Shown: positions 48,485 through 58,977 of the stretch, in pieces
Position numbering within the stretch: the stretch's first letter is position 1
Layout: every line of letters begins with the position of its first letter
Assembly (NCBI GenBank): GCA_002917775.1
Contig: KZ627153.1
Location: 519,806 to 583,805 of the forward strand
Length of the DNA: 64,000 nucleotides
Reading direction: 5' to 3'
DNA from: Glaciozyma antarctica PI12
Taxonomy: Eukaryota > Basidiomycota > Microbotryomycetes > Kriegeriales > Camptobasidiaceae
Made by a program: the position numbers and the translations under genes
The notes under the pieces: generated by a model
Databases searched by the model: none
Seen by the model: only the letters and a program-made list of their open reading frames with translations
Told to the model about the DNA's origin: nothing

Positions 48485-50360
48485 ATGAGCACCTTCGACT
48501 CTTCGCTTGGTGAGCCGTTCGTAAGAGGAAGAAGAGGAGAGAGCTGACGGCGTTCCGCAGGCGGCGTCGTACTAGGTCCTCCCTCTCCTTGGCCGTGCAG
48601 ACGACGCTGACCTCTTCGCCGAAGCTCATCGGGACAGTACTTGCTGTCTGGCTGGTAAGTCGTCTCAATCAGCTGCGAAGAGTGGGAGCTGATCGCCATC
48701 GCAGTGCGGGATTGTTACCGTTCAAAGTGAGCTGCGTCCGGATCTTTCTCTGAGAACTGTGCTGAGACGCCTCGAAGCCTTCACCTACTTCACGAGGTTT
48801 CCCAAGGATCGCAGGACCTACATGCTAAGCGTTTCTGCCCTGCTCGCCCTCATCCTCGCTCACACGGCCATCCTCATGTGAGTTATCCTCCTCTCTCCTC
48901 CCTTCCGTCAAAGGGAGAGCATGGTCAGTCGTGTCTTATTGAAGTCGTTGTCGCAGTCGAACGGTGTGGTTCTGGACAGTGGCGAACTGGGGCCAGCTTC
49001 TCAAGCTCTTCCGCGTTCCCATGGCTGCGGCTGTCGAGTGAGTCGCCACTTTCTTTCGCGTTTTTCTCCTCGAAAGATCCATGCTGACCCTCTCACAAAG
49101 GCCTGGAATGACGGCGGTCGTCGGTTCAATCGTCCAGGTCTTCTGCACGTCACTTCGCGGGCCTGTCGGTCGACTTCTCCTTTTTCAAAGCTCACCCTTC
49201 GGCTTTCGCAGATGCCCGCCGTATCCACGTCGTTGGGAACCGATCTCTCTACATTCCTCTCGCCGTTCTTGTTTGCTCGACGATTCAACTCGGTGCGTCT
49301 TTGCCTCAACCCTGCAAAGGCCACAGCTGATTTCGCTTCGCAGCCTTTGGGTTGGCGAGCACGGCCAAGATCTTCGTGTTCAACGGCGAGATTTCACGCT
49401 TCCCCGAGTGGAAGTGGGGTCGTGAGTGGCCTCCTCTGGCGTCTTGACGCCGTGCGAAGCTGACTTCTCGCATCCAGTTGCAGTTTGGCTGTTTTCGGCG
49501 AGGTGATTCGGGACGGAGCTCGCAGAGCATGGTATCGCTGACTAGCATCCTCCTTCACAGCGTCGCGGATCTCCTCATCACGACCTCCTTGGTTTACGTG
49601 CGTCAGCTCCCACACTTCGCGCGACGCCACTCACCCGAGGCTTCGCAGTACTTTAGGAAAGCTCAAGGCGAATATCAAAAGTCGAACCCTCTCCTCCAGC
49701 GACTCGTCATTCTCACAGTCGAGACGAACGGTGTTACAAGCGTCGCCGCCTCGTAAGCGCCTGTTCCTCGCGTATCCAAGTCCGCAGGCTGTCTGACCAG
49801 CGTTTCGCGACACAGGCTCTCCGCCATCTTGTTCCTCGCGTACCCTACCGCGAGCTGGTACGTTATGTTTCAGTTCCCGCTCGCCAGTCTCTACTTCATG
49901 GCGGTCTTGGTATCTCGTGCGTTCTTCGCTTCGCATCGCAAGCCACCCGGAATTCCTAATTGCACCTCGCTCGCAGTGAACTCGCGCCAAAAGATCGGAG
50001 ACGAGCGCAACGATGTCTCTGGACAAGGCATTCTCACCAACACCGGCGGCTCTGGCTCCCAGGTCAACGGGGTCAAGGTGATTCGAGTCTCGATGAGGTT
50101 CGCTCTTCTCGCTCCTCCTGCGAGATAGTGCTTTTCTGATTGCGGTATTCGGCAGCACGAACACTCAATACGATCCTACCGAATCGGGGAAGGGCTTCGT
50201 CTTCGCCAATTTGAACGGTCCGGTACGCTCACATATCTCGCTCGGTCGGTCGCTCCGACCTGACACGGGACGCTCTCGCAAGGCTTGCTCGAGGGAACAA
50301 ACCAAGGACAGCTTCGAGCTCAACAGTCTCGACGGTCGAGTCCATCCCTTCGCTGCCTAA
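48485..50360 (+). CDS. DUF6534-type seven-helix membrane protein, copy 2
   Basis: Same architecture as the gene upstream. MSTFDSSLGGVVLG; SPKLIGTVLAVWLCGIVTVQ; FTYFTRFPKDRRTYMLSVSA; ALLALILAHTAILI; TVWFWTVANWGQLLKLFRVP; a segment with GMTAVVGSIVQ; a loop with RRIHVVGNRSLYIPLAVLV; SVADLLITTSLVYVRQ; LLQRLVILTVETNGVTSVAA; and MFQFPLASLYFMAVLVSVNS. The tail is RQKIGDERNDVSGQGILTNT, then STNTQYDPTESGKGFVFANL and a last exon ending LDGRVHPFAA. More than ten short introns. The shared word order FTYFT.FP.DRR, VETN and SLYF..LLVS.NSRQK shows descent from one duplicated ancestor. Possible roles (receptor, transporter) are not supported by any motif. Confidence 0.8.
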
Positions 50361-50585
50361 TTCCGAAGCTTCGTCCGCCCACTCCACGCTTGTTCGTACT
50401 TGGCTATAATCCCCCCTCTCGCGACCGACCCCCATCTGTACCCCTCTGAACTGGCCTCGAAGTAGTGTCCCCCTGATCTCGTTGACAATACAGTCCGAGA
50501 GACCAGCTCGAAGAGCTTTCGAGAGCGTCGCGAAGTCTCATCCTCTCCCTCGCTCTTCGCAACGCGCAACGACGTGCTCGAATTC

Positions 50586-52451
50586 CTAATCCAACAAGAA
50601 CTCCTGCACAACGCTCCTCATCTCCTCTTCACTCCGCACCCTGCTCCCAATAAGCTTCTCCTCCTCCTCAACCTCCCATCTTCGCGCAGCTGCTTCCGCC
50701 ACGTAAGGCGGTAGAATCACTTCATCTCCTCCTATTTGCTCCTGTCCGGGCTTCGACGATTGCTGAATATCCTGGTAGACGAGGAGGCAGCCGTAGCAGA
50801 GGAGGGAGGCGAGAGGGACTTCAGAGGAGGTGGACGAGGTGGCGGGTGGCGGGGGTGAGTCGGCGGGGGGAGTGATTGAGGAGGGAGTGATGGCGAGGGC
50901 GGCGAGAGCGCGTGAGTCGACGAGGGAGGAGATGGTGATGGCTGTTCGCCATTCCTGCGCGCCGACTTGGGCGGGCCTGTCGAGGGATTAGCGAAATCTA
51001 GGGAACGAGAGAAGAGAGCGTACAGTCCGCAGAGGGGACAGGGCGTAGCCTTCGCACCTCTGCTTTGAGCGTCGGCTGATCGTAATCCGAGCTTCCCTGC
51101 TGTCCGAATGATGGTCGAAACGGTCGAGGGGAACGCCGCCTCCAGTCCCATCACGAACTCTGCTCAAACCTCGTTCAGCGCGGTTCTCCACGAAGAACGA
51201 GAGGACTGCTCACCCTCCGTAAGCTTCTCAATCCCCGCCTTCTTCGGCTCCACCGCCGTCCCAGGCCTCACCTCCACCCTACCCTCCACCCCCTTCGCCC
51301 TCCCGAAATACGCCACCTCCTTCGCCAAACACAGCCCAAGTGGCCTCACAACTCTCAGTCCTTCCTCCTCCCAGCTCACTCCCACCTCTTCTCCCATTCC
51401 CCACCCGCGTCCCTCGGCCATTCCAGCGAGAGTCTTGATCGCTATTCGCGTGGCGGTTTCGCCAGTCACAAGAAGCTCATGGGATCGGGAGAGAGCGGTA
51501 CGGCGGAGTGAGAGGAATGAAGGGCTGCGAGGGAAGTGAAGGGCTGCGCGGGAAGTGGTGGAGTGAGGAGCGAGGAGGGAGGAGAGCGAGGATAAGGGGG
51601 TCGAGGAGCTCGTGCTGGGGTGGGAGAGGAGGTCTGTGGGAGGGTTAGAAATGAGACGCATTGGGAGGGAGGATGGACCTGGGGTGGTGAGGTCCATGGA
51701 GAGGGAGCTGCTAGAAGAGGAGAAGACATTCTCAAGCTTGAGGGCGAGGAACGGGAAGCCAGCTGCTTCGACGATGGCGCGCATCTCTTCGGTTCGATCA
51801 GTTTCCTGAAGGAGGGTATTTAGCAGCGGCAGACGCCCCGGAGAAGGCGCGGCTCACCTCGAAGCCCGGCACGCCACTCTCGTCCACAAAGACGACCTCG
51901 ATCCCAGCGAATGTTGGCGGAGGAGTGTACCGGGGGTTCGACGAGGAAGCCACCAGCTCAGCAGCGGGTAGGTACGGCTTCATGAGCTCGAGCAAGGCAC
52001 TGCGACCGGCCATCAGCTCCCTCTTCCAGATCGAGAACTCGAAAGACGCACCTCGATGCGGGACCTCCTGAGAACGCCAGCAACACCGAGGACCTCTGCT
52101 TCCCCCGCTTGATACCCGCCTTGACATCTTCGGCCGTCCCTGTCCGACTGAAAGTCCTCGCGACGTCTATCCCGGTCTTGAACTTGTTCTGAAAAACATC
52201 GAGAAAGCATTCGCTGCGCCGGGGTGATCAGCGGGGACAGAGAGGCGCAGTAAGGGTGGGGCGTACTGGCAGTAGCTTGTTGAGCGCACGAGGATGGTGG
52301 GTGGGGTACTGCAACGGACGCAGGTGCTTGAAGCTGGGACTACAGCTGCGAGAGGAGGAGGTGAGCTGTGTTTGCGTCGGAGGGATCAAGCAAGCTCACC
52401 TGGCAGAGCTGGGTTCTCTTCGTCGTCGTTCTCTGTACGCCCACAGCTCAT
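50586..52451 (-). CDS. NCS2: CTU2/NCS2, cytosolic tRNA 2-thiolation subunit
   Basis: Partner of the Ctu1/Ncs6 thiolase; together they place 2-thio on U34 of Lys, Glu and Gln tRNAs. MSCGRTENDDEENPALP is followed by a Cys pair (STCVRCSTPPTILVR) and YCQ. Then FQNKFKTGIDVARTF and the PP-loop-like VLLAFSGGPASR, degenerate as usual in CTU2. Middle block PPTFAGIEVVFVDESGVPGF; then a Ser-rich insert and LSRSHELLVTGETATRIAIK. A late CPLCGLYA zinc pair comes before EWRTAITISSLVDSRALAAL and LLCYGCLLVYQ. The C-terminus IGSRVRSEEEMRSVVQEFLL matches the family end. Several introns. Divergent from the OPT transporter across 166 bp. Confidence 0.88.
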
Positions 52452-52617
52452 CGTAGAAGCGTACCTGGTAGAGGGTGTGGAGGGAAGGGACGAAGTGGAG
52501 AACAACTAGCAACTACGCGCCTCGTCGAGCTGGTTGTTCCTTCTCCCCTTCCTCATGAGAAGAACACCTCGAGCATCTCCTCCACAACAGCGGAATCTAT
52601 CTCTACACGACTCAGCG
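52452..52617. promoter_or_regulatory. Bidirectional promoter (CTU2 / OPT)
   Basis: 166 bp between divergent start codons. No specific element recognised. Confidence 0.4.
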
Positions 52618-55479
52618 ATGGACGCCAACGGATCTTCCTCTCGCGAGCCACTTCTCCCAGCTGACGGCACCAAGTCAGCAGCGCCCGACGAGGCAGAGTT
52701 CACGGTACGACAAGGCCGAGGTGGTGGGAGGATGGACTGCTGGCTAACGATGCGCTCTCCTGGTAGCTGCGGGCGGTAGTGGTGGGCCTGTTGATTGGGA
52801 TCTTGTTGTGGTAAGCGAGGCTGCGTCCTGACCCTCCAAGCTCCTAGCTTCAGCTGATCCTAGCTGCTCCCGCCAGCTTCACGAACACCTACTTTGGACT
52901 ACAATCGGGCTGGATCAGCATGATGAGCTTACAGGCGTCGCTCCTTGGGTACGTCTCGATGCCTACGTCGCAGAGCGCATGTGCTGACTCGTTGCTCCAG
53001 CTTCGCAATGTTCAAGGTCATCCCGCAGAGCAGCCTATTCAGCCAGCGACCCTTGACGGTTCACGAGAACGTGCGTGCAGACGTCTCCGGCTCTCTCACA
53101 CCTTCAGCGCAAGCTGACCTCCTCTCCCGTCCAGATCGTTCTCCAAACGACCGCAGTGGCCACCGGAACTCTCCCTCTCGCCGCTGGACTCGTGGGAGTG
53201 ATTCCTGCGCTGGCTCAGCTTTCCGTCGCCGAGGATGGCTCCCCACCCCTAGTTCTCTCGCCTCTCCACCTTGTTTTGTGGTGCTTTGCCGTTGCGTTTT
53301 TTGGCGTCTTCCTGGCGGTACCTCTGCGTCGGCAAGTGATTATCAAGGAGAAGCTCGTGTTTCCCAGCGGTACGTGGTTTCTCGTCGAAGCAGCGCGAAC
53401 ATTATCTCACACGTCGCAGGTACGGCGACGGCACAAATCATCTCCATGCTTCACGACGCACCGATGAAAGGAGCGAAGGATCGTACGGAAGGCGAGTACA
53501 GCGCACTTGCCATGACCGACGGCGAGGATGCTGTTTCGGCGAAGGCGACGAAGATTGATCAGGAGGGGTGGATGGCGCTCGTCTGGAGCTTCGCAGTTTC
53601 GGCGGGATTCACGGTGAGTCTCCTTGCGCTCTGAAATACAGTGGAAGCTGATGCGTATGTTCTGCAGCTGCTTAGCATTGCATTCCCAGTCTGCAACGCC
53701 ATTCCTATCTTCAACGTGTTCGGGAACCTCGCGCACAACTGGCTGTGGTGGTGCGTTGATTTTTGAACTCTCTCCGTACTCTGCTCACCACTTTCGCAGG
53801 TTCTCTCCGTCGTTCTCGTATATTGGTCAAGGCATCATCATGGGCCCGTCCGTGACAATGTCGATGAACCTCGTACGTCCCTCGCCCCCTCGGCCTCACT
53901 TTCTCGTCTGAACAAAGCTCGCAACGCAGGGTATGCTCGTTGGCTGGGCCTTCCTTAGCCCTCTGTCCAAGCACGCTGGCTGGGCTCCTGGCCCCGTCTC
54001 GAGTTCCGTCGACGGCGCACGCGGTTCGTCTCTCTTTCGCGGACCTGAAGCTCCTCTGACGCGCCTTCTTCGCGTAGGCTGGATCCTCTGGCCCGCTCTT
54101 GCGGTCATGATGGCCGAATCAATCCTCTCCATCACGATGGTGGCGCTCTCCTCCGTCTGGGCTCCGCTGAAGAAGAAGCACCTCGTCAAAGCCGTCGTTC
54201 AGCCATACGAGGAGGACGACAACGGTCTCGACGAGGACGTTGAGGAGGTGGAGACGGAGGCGGATGAGATCGAAGCGGACATGCGCGTCGTTGGATTGGG
54301 AGTCGTGCTGAGCTGCGTCGCGTGCGTGGTGCTGGTGGGAGTCGTGTTTGGCGAGGAGGGGATCAAGTGGTGGGCGACGATCATCGCGCTTGTGTTGGCC
54401 TCTGTATTCAGTATTCTAGGGCAAGCCGCGCCGTACCTGTCGCTCCCGCTTTGCGACTGATCCCTCTCTTCCACAGCGTACGCGCCTTGGGCGAGACCGA
54501 CCTGAATCCGTGCGTCGCTCCTCCTCGCTTCCCCGCATGTCTGACCTCCCCAAATGACTTTCTCCTGCAGAGTGTCGGCCATCGGAAAGATCAGCCAGTT
54601 GATCTTTGCGATCGTTCAGCCTCACAACATCGTCGCGAACCTCATCGCCGGCGGCATCTCCGAGGCCGGAGCTCAGCAGGCTGGAGACCTCATGCAGGAT
54701 CTCAAGACGGGGCATTTGCATGGTGCCTCTCCTCGAGCGCAATTCTATGGACAGGTACGTTGGTGATGATGAGATCGAACGAGGCTGACTTGGTTTGACG
54801 CAGATGATCGGGTCGTTCGCTTCGGTGTTCGTCTCATCAGGGATTTACGTCCTCTATCGCTCCGTTTACGAGCTTCCGAGCACGAACTTTCCGGTACCCA
54901 CCGCTGCGATCTGGTAAGAACCTTTTGCACCCTCCCTAGTCGTTCTCGCTGAGACCTGTCGTCGTGTCCAGGCTGAATTTGGCGCGCCTCGTCAACAACG
55001 GCAAACTGCCGCCACGGAGCAAGGAGGCGATGCTCATTTTCGGTGCTACGTTCGTCGTTCTTGCTGGGATCAAGATCATGGCGGTCAGCAGCGGGAATCG
55101 GAACGCGTCTAGGTGGAGTCGCTTCATTCCATCGGGGTGCGTTTCGCTCTCGCTCGCTCGCGTTTCCAGCCGTTGACGTTCTGAATCTCCGCACAGCATC
55201 GCCTTCGCTATCGGATTCATCAACACTCCCTCCTTCTCCATCGCCCGTCTCATCGGCGGACTCATCTCCCTCTACGTCTCGCGCCGCACGCCCGCTCAGG
55301 CGCACTCGTCAACACCGTCTCACCTCGAGAACATTACTCTCATCATCGTCGCTTCCGGCTTCGTCCTGGGAGAAGGGCTGGCCAGCGTGGCGGGGCTGGT
55401 TTTCAAGAGTGCAGGAGGAGAGGCGATCAGCTGTTGGGGATGCGGACTTGGAGGAGGAGGATATTGCGGAGGGTGCTGA
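52618..55479 (+). CDS. OPT-family oligopeptide/metal-chelate transporter
   Basis: Multi-helix OPT superfamily protein of the YSL-like branch. After MDANGSSSREPLLPADG, helix 1 leads to FTNTYFGLQSGWISMMSLQ, the signature of this branch (NxYxGLQTGW). It is followed by FKVIPQSSLFSQRPLTVHEN, LRRQVIIKEKLVFPSGTATA (family LRRQxIxxxKLxFPSGTATA) and YIGQGIIMGPSVTMSMNLGM. Then HAGWAPG, ILGVRALGETDLNPVSAIGK, IAGGISEAGAQQAGDLMQDL and a PPRSKEAMLIFG segment; the last helices include GFVLGEGLASVAGLVFKSAG. It ends CGGGC-like GGGYCGGC. A long acidic cytosolic loop (EEDDNGLDEDVEEVETEADE) sits in the middle. About 14 introns, all in phase. Substrate (peptide, glutathione or metal chelate) cannot be told. Confidence 0.9.
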
Positions 55480-56000
55480 GAGTTTTAGCTTCCTTCTTTT
55501 GCGACGACAAGGTCGCAGGTGCGCTTCCTCTGCTTCGCTCTGGTTCTGCGTCAAGCTTCAGAACTCCTGGATCAGTCCTCTCGACAAAGGCGCCAGAGCT
55601 GAACACGTCGCAAGCGCAACTGGACCTCCTTTGCAAGGCGCTGTGCTCCCTTCGCAAGTTCGCTAGCACTTCGCCAGCACCCTCGTACCTTCTGGTGCGT
55701 ACTGCGACCTCCCTCGACCCCAATTTTACTGCGCTAACGTCGTAGGCGAGAGGTCTCAAGAATTCATTACGACTAACGAGACAGGCGATCTCTTATAGGC
55801 CGTTGGTCCCGGGACTTGCGTGCGGGGTTGTCTGTAGCTCTAGTCTGCTGGGTTCCCTAGGCAGTTCTGCTCCGCGGGATTCTTTCTCTTCCCTCCCTCC
55901 CCTCGCCCTCCTCACCTGGCCTTCCGCTCGCACGCTTCTCCGAGCTCGTCTCTCCCCGTTCTCCGGCGTCTCTCCTCCTCCTCCCGTCTCGCCCTTGAAT
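55480..56000. other. Intergenic, 521 bp
   Basis: 3' flank of the OPT gene and promoter/leader of the third DUF6534 gene. A 103-codon ORF at 55434-55745 overlaps the OPT end and has no recognisable features. Confidence 0.35.
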
Positions 56001-57609
56001 ATGGGTGCTTTCGGTACGTTCTTCCTTTCCTCGCACTTTGGTTCCTCCCTGAATTCTCCTCGCTCTTTGCAGATGGATCTCTGGGTGCATTCTTGGTCGG
56101 CACGCTCTTCTCAACCTTCCTCCTCGGGGTTACCGCCACGCAAGCTTTCAGTGCGCCTCTCCTCTCTCCCCTTCGCAGCCGTGCTAAGCTCTTCTATCTT
56201 CAGCTTACTACGTGAATTTTGCCAACAGCGACCGACGAATCTACTTCTGGATCGTCACGGTGCTCCTCATCATAGATTGGGCGCACACCGCTATCTCCTG
56301 CTACACTATATATCTCTGGCTCGTTCAGCACTTTGGGGACGTTGCTTATTTGGCCATCTCACCCTGGTACGTCCTCTTGCGTTCCCTCTTCCGCCGGGAG
56401 AAGCTGACCGTGTCTTGGCAGGTCGTTCGCTGTTGACCCTGCGATGACTGGCGTTGTCGCAAGCATTGTACAAGGCTTTTACGCATACCGAGTTTACATC
56501 GTCAGCAAGCGAAGCCTCACATTCCCCATCCTCATCGGCTTTTTTAGTGCCGTCCAGCTCGGTGCGCTCTCTCGCTCTCCGCGTCGCAGGCTTCCAGTGC
56601 TGAAGTTGGGCGTTCAGGGTTCGCCTGTGGAGCAACGGGAATGGTTTTCAAGCTCAAGGAATTCGTAGAGTTTCAGTCTTGGACGTACGGAGGTGAGGAG
56701 CGAGCTGGAGGTGCCGACGAAGAAGGGAGCTGATCGCATTCCTCTCCCTTCTCCTTCTTCTCCTTCCCTATTTTAGTTACGATTTGGCTCGTGGCCGCAG
56801 CTGTCTGTGATATTCTTATCACCGGCTCCCTCGTCTTCCACTTGCGAAAGAGCAAGACGGGAATGCTCCAGACGAATTCGTGCGCGGTTCTCTCGGTTTA
56901 CGGGACTAGTTCGCGGGCTGATTCTGAGTCCTCGCAGCGTTTGCGACAAGCTTATCGAGCTGATCATCCAGTCGAACGGATTGACTTGCGTAGCTGCCAT
57001 CGTACGTCTCCATACACATTCCTTCGAACAGAGCTGACTTCTCGCTCGCAGATCAACGCAATCCTCTTCGCCACTCGTTCGTCACTCCACTCCCTCTCTC
57101 CCGCTCGCTCTGACACCTCGCACAGTATCTTCAAGCTACCACGTTATGGTGAACTTGTGCCTCATCAAGCTTTACTTCAACTCTCTCCTCGTCTCGCGTA
57201 CGTCCCTCCCTCCCGCATCCCCCACTCGCGCTGACTCCCGAACTCACAGTCAACGCCCGTGCCGACCTCGGAAAGCAGCTTGGTCCACGTTCGCAAGGCA
57301 ACGGTCGCCCCGACTTCCAGAACACCAGCTCTCATTCGTACTCGTTTGGGAACCGGAGCTCGATTAGTCGCGTTCTCCCTGCTGCGAAGGTGCACGTCAC
57401 GACTCTGTGCGCTCTCTTCCTCGCTTTGTCACTTCGATTCTGACGAGACGAACAGGCGGACGGTCACAACGGACAAGTACGACGACTCGGATCCGGAGAG
57501 GCTTTGTTTGGGAGACGAGAAGGCGGAGATGCATGTTCTTACGACGAGGATGAGGAGGAAGGAGAGCGAAGGGGGGCACTCGGAGACGTCGGGAGCGACG
57601 CTGTATTGA
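56001..57609 (+). CDS. DUF6534-type seven-helix membrane protein, copy 3
   Basis: Third member, separated from the tandem pair by CTU2 and OPT. MGAF joins DGSLGAFLVGTLFSTFLLG and VTATQAF; YYVNFANSDRRIYFWIVTVL; LIIDWAHTAISCYTIYLWLV; FGDVAYLAISPWSFAVDPAM; TGVVASIVQGFYAYRVYIVS; KRSLTFPILIGFFSAVQLG; VTIWLVAAAVCDILITGSLV; VDKLIELIIQSNGLTCVAAI-like; and YHVMVNLCLIKLYFNSLLVS then LNARADLGKQLG. The C-terminal tail is basic then acidic (DKYDDSDPERLCLGDEKAEM) and ends HSETSGATLY. This copy fits the published DUF6534 pattern (YY.NF..DR, WAHTA, FF.VQLG) most closely. Confidence 0.82.
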
Positions 57610-57781
57610 GGGAGGGAGGAGGATGTATATACGAAGGAAGCGCACAGCAGCAGCAGTAGCAACAGCAGGGGATTGACTTCGCTTCGCAACGAGCAAGTCC
57701 TCGGATGACCCACGGACGAGAACGCTGGCTGGGTTGCGGCAAGAAGGACAAATCGAGAGCAGATCGCGGAAGGAAAATCAG

Positions 57782-58850
57782 TCACGAGAACGGCGATGCA
57801 GCAGCTGCGCTACAACGAAGAACTGTCCAACGCCATGTCCACCGCTGGGACTCCTTCCCAGACTTCTTCTTAGCCTTCTTCTTCCCATTCTTCCTCCTCC
57901 GCTTCTTCTTGACCACTCCATCAGCGGGCTCAACCGTCGGCTCCGACTGGACGTCCATGGCGTCGAGACTGCGATCATCTAGCGCGGCCACCTCCGCACG
58001 ACGAGGACGAGGCTCCGGAGCTTGATACCTGCGCCAGAGCCTCAGCAAACGTATCAAATAGCGTATAGGAGAGCTTACGTGAAGTCAGGATGCTTCTCGA
58101 GGAGTTGAAGGGCCGTAGTAGAGAGCACCACCAGCATGTACGGCGTGTGCTTCTTCCGCGGTCTGCACCCACCATCAGCTCCACCATGCATCTCACAGCA
58201 ACGCAGGACTCACCTCTTTCTACCCCCAGCCCCAGTCTCCACCCACTCCAGTGCAATCCTCTCCCTTCGCTCCTCCTCCGTCTCGTCCTTCTCGCCAGCG
58301 TCCGCAAGACCGATATCCTCCTGGGCCCCAAGTCGCGAGTACTGATACAGTCCCATCACCTTCCCCTTCCCCTTCTCCTTTGACTCCTCAGGCAGCTGCT
58401 CCTTTCCCTTCCCCTTCCCTTCCGAGAAAGGAGGAACATAAGAGCGTTTCACAATCTCTGCGATGGAGACGAGCTTCGGTAGCGCAGCGGCGGAAGAGGA
58501 TGAGAGCTTTTTGGGTGTTTTGGAGGCGGGAGCGGAGGGGAGAGGAGCAGGTGGTTGGGCTTTGGCGGCTGTTGGAGTGGAGGTGGAAGGGCCGTCGAGG
58601 GGTGCCGAGGTAGCGGAAGGAGGCGGCGGGAGGGTGTGGAACACGATAGGCGGGTTCGTAGGGTCCTATAAAAGAGTTAGCGTGGCTCATTCAGCGAGCA
58701 GAGGGAACCTACCGAGAGGTGGGAGAGGGCGAAGGCGATGAGGTTGGTCATTTTGGCTTGTGAGGTGATTCTGACTCCATGGTGAGGGATTCGAGGGAGG
58801 AGAGTTGCCAGAGCTGGGTGCGCTAGTGGCGTTGCGAGGTCTTCTGCCAT
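57782..58850 (-). CDS. Alba-domain protein, Rpp25/Pop6-like RNase P/MRP subunit
   Basis: The Alba-type core is split. HGVRITSQAKMTNLIAFALS is the Rpp25-like RNA-binding strand and helix. DPTNPPIVFHTLPPP follows an intron. PKLVSIAEIVKRSYV, the second helix, comes only after ~45 residues of Ser/Pro/Ala linker, and QYSRLGAQ after a further Lys/Gly-rich insert (SEGKGKGKEQLPEESKEKGK). A C-terminal Lys/Arg-rich tail (VVKKKRRRKNGKKKAKKKSG) would help RNA binding. Role in pre-tRNA and pre-rRNA processing is inferred from family. Three ordinary introns. Start MAEDLATPLAHPALATLL; an upstream in-frame Met lies at 58892. Confidence 0.75.
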
Positions 58851-58977
58851 CGTCGTCGTCGTCGAAGTGGAAAGAGAAGACGTTGAGCCCAAATTCGGCG
58901 CGTCTTAAGGCCTAAGGCCTCAGCTTGTCTCTCTCGTTCCCGCCGCCGTCTCGAACTCGACTCAACTCAAGCCTAGG
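58851..58977. promoter_or_regulatory. Bidirectional promoter (Rpp25-like / DPB11)
   Basis: 127 bp between divergent starts, the tightest such pair in the window. A short inverted CTTAAGGCCTAAGG-like sequence lies at 58904-58919. Function inferred from position. Confidence 0.4.
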
